A stretch of 27,372 nucleotides of DNA from a virus: positions 1-27,372 of the IMG/VR virus record IMGVR_UViG_3300022745_000128. One strand, 5' to 3'. Below the pieces are notes generated by a model. The model saw only the letters and a program-made list of their open reading frames with translations. It was not told the origin of the DNA and did not search any database. Positions 26,783-27,372 of this stretch are shown piece after piece. A program made the translations under genes and the position numbers. Numbering within the stretch: the stretch's first letter is position 1; each line of letters begins with the position of its first letter.

Positions 26783-27372
26783 ATGCAACTGACATATAAA
26801 TTTCGGCTACGGGATACAGCCGACAGCGAATTGCGCCGACAAGCGCGTGCCGTCAATTTCGTTTGGAACTACTGCAATGAGACACAGCAGCAGGCCGTCA
26901 AGCGTGGACGCAAGTGGTTGTCCAAATACGACCTTCAGAAGCTGACTGCTGGGGCTTCAAAAGAGTTGGACATTCACGCGCACACCATCCAAGGTGTTTG
27001 CTGCAAATACGACGACAACCGCAAGACCCACAAAAAAGCTTGGCTTCGATGGCGAAGTAACAAAAGGTCGCTTGGATGGGTGCCGTTTAATACAGGTCAC
27101 GTCATCTACAAAAACGGCGCATTTTGGTTTCGTGGACGCGCATATAAAGCGTGGGTAAGCCGAGACCTCGAAGAAGGACAAAGCTTTGGAGCAGGCAGTT
27201 TCAGCCAAGATAGTCAAGGGCATTGGTTCATCAATCTCCCCGTCGAGGTGGAATCAATCGAATCCGTTGGCGGCGATGCCGTTGGCATTGATTTGGGCCT
27301 AAAAGACTTGGCCAACATCAGCAACGGTAGCAAGATAGAGCACCCTCGTTGGTATCGCAAGATGCAAGAACG
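26783..27372 (+). CDS. TnpB-like RNA-guided nuclease family protein (IS605 OrfB), cut by the right edge
   Basis: The first 196 residues are visible; the gene continues past the window. AAGGAG lies 6 nt before ATG 26783. The N-terminus M-Q-L-T-Y-K-F-R-L-R and N-F-V-W-N-Y-C-N-E (residues 25-33) are typical of the OrfB/TnpB helical part. A beta-strand region (F-W-F-R-G-R, residues 114-119) follows, then the first RuvC motif G-I-D-L-G-L-K-D with catalytic D170. The remaining catalytic residues and the zinc finger would lie outside. No TnpA is seen upstream. The gene is tightly joined to phage genes, so it may be a domesticated copy. Confidence 0.85.
   Translation, partial: MQLTYKFRLRDTADSELRRQARAVNFVWNYCNETQQQAVKRGRKWLSKYDLQKLTAGASKELDIHAHTIQGVCCKYDDNRKTHKKAWLRWRSNKRSLGWVPFNTGHVIYKNGAFWFRGRAYKAWVSRDLEEGQSFGAGSFSQDSQGHWFINLPVEVESIESVGGDAVGIDLGLKDLANISNGSKIEHPRWYRKMQE

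Overview
This window is most likely part of a tailed (Caudovirales-type) phage or prophage genome of a Gram-negative host. The left half is a leftward head and packaging operon: GpA-type terminase, portal, S49 protease with a nested scaffold, decoration protein, and major capsid protein. The right half holds rightward accessory and early-type genes. Moderate-to-high GC and strong Shine-Dalgarno sites would fit a betaproteobacterial host, but I cannot fix the host from sequence alone. No tRNA, rRNA or CRISPR array was seen.

Region 1 (1-15326, minus strand). A strong sigma70-type promoter at 15438-15467 drives this operon. In transcription order it carries an HTH protein and a coiled-coil protein (likely small terminase functions), large terminase, portal, a small portal-adjacent protein, a short Cys-containing protein, an Ala-rich coiled-coil protein, an HNH endonuclease, a zinc-ribbon protein, four virion-type proteins of 873, 461, 300 and 166 aa, protease/scaffold, decoration protein, capsid protein, a 71 aa protein, two duplicated terminators, and the start of a head-tail connector gene.

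Region 2 (15327-21514). The divergent control region is followed by a 175 aa unknown gene. Next comes an approximately 850-nt hairpin-rich stretch ending in a Rho-independent terminator with an overlapping antiterminator; it may encode a large structured RNA. A chain of small unknown genes follows (17013-18575), then a hexanucleotide-repeat region, then an AT-rich gap with three DnaA-box-like sites (19312-19983) that is a candidate origin or control region. Two unknown genes come after it. Between and after them lie a C/A-only tract with G-quadruplex potential on the other strand and eight exact copies of a 10-bp repeat.

Region 3 (21515-27372) is the most unusual part. A MoxR/CobS-like AAA+ ATPase and a metallopeptidase-like/VWA protein with an intact MIDAS, a known type of working pair, are embedded in an array of at least ten tandem mini-genes. 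These encode 46-82 aa proteins that begin M-R-L-[DG]-[KN] and consist mainly of degenerate four-residue X-[DG]-Q-V repeats. Nearly every unit starts on the stop codon of the one before (ATGA, GTGA or TTGA), with a Shine-Dalgarno site that also encodes the conserved C-terminus. The VWA stop codon is itself the start of a unit. I do not recognise the repeat-protein family. The array decays into small overlapping genes and then a TnpB-like (IS605 OrfB) gene that runs off the right edge without a visible TnpA partner.
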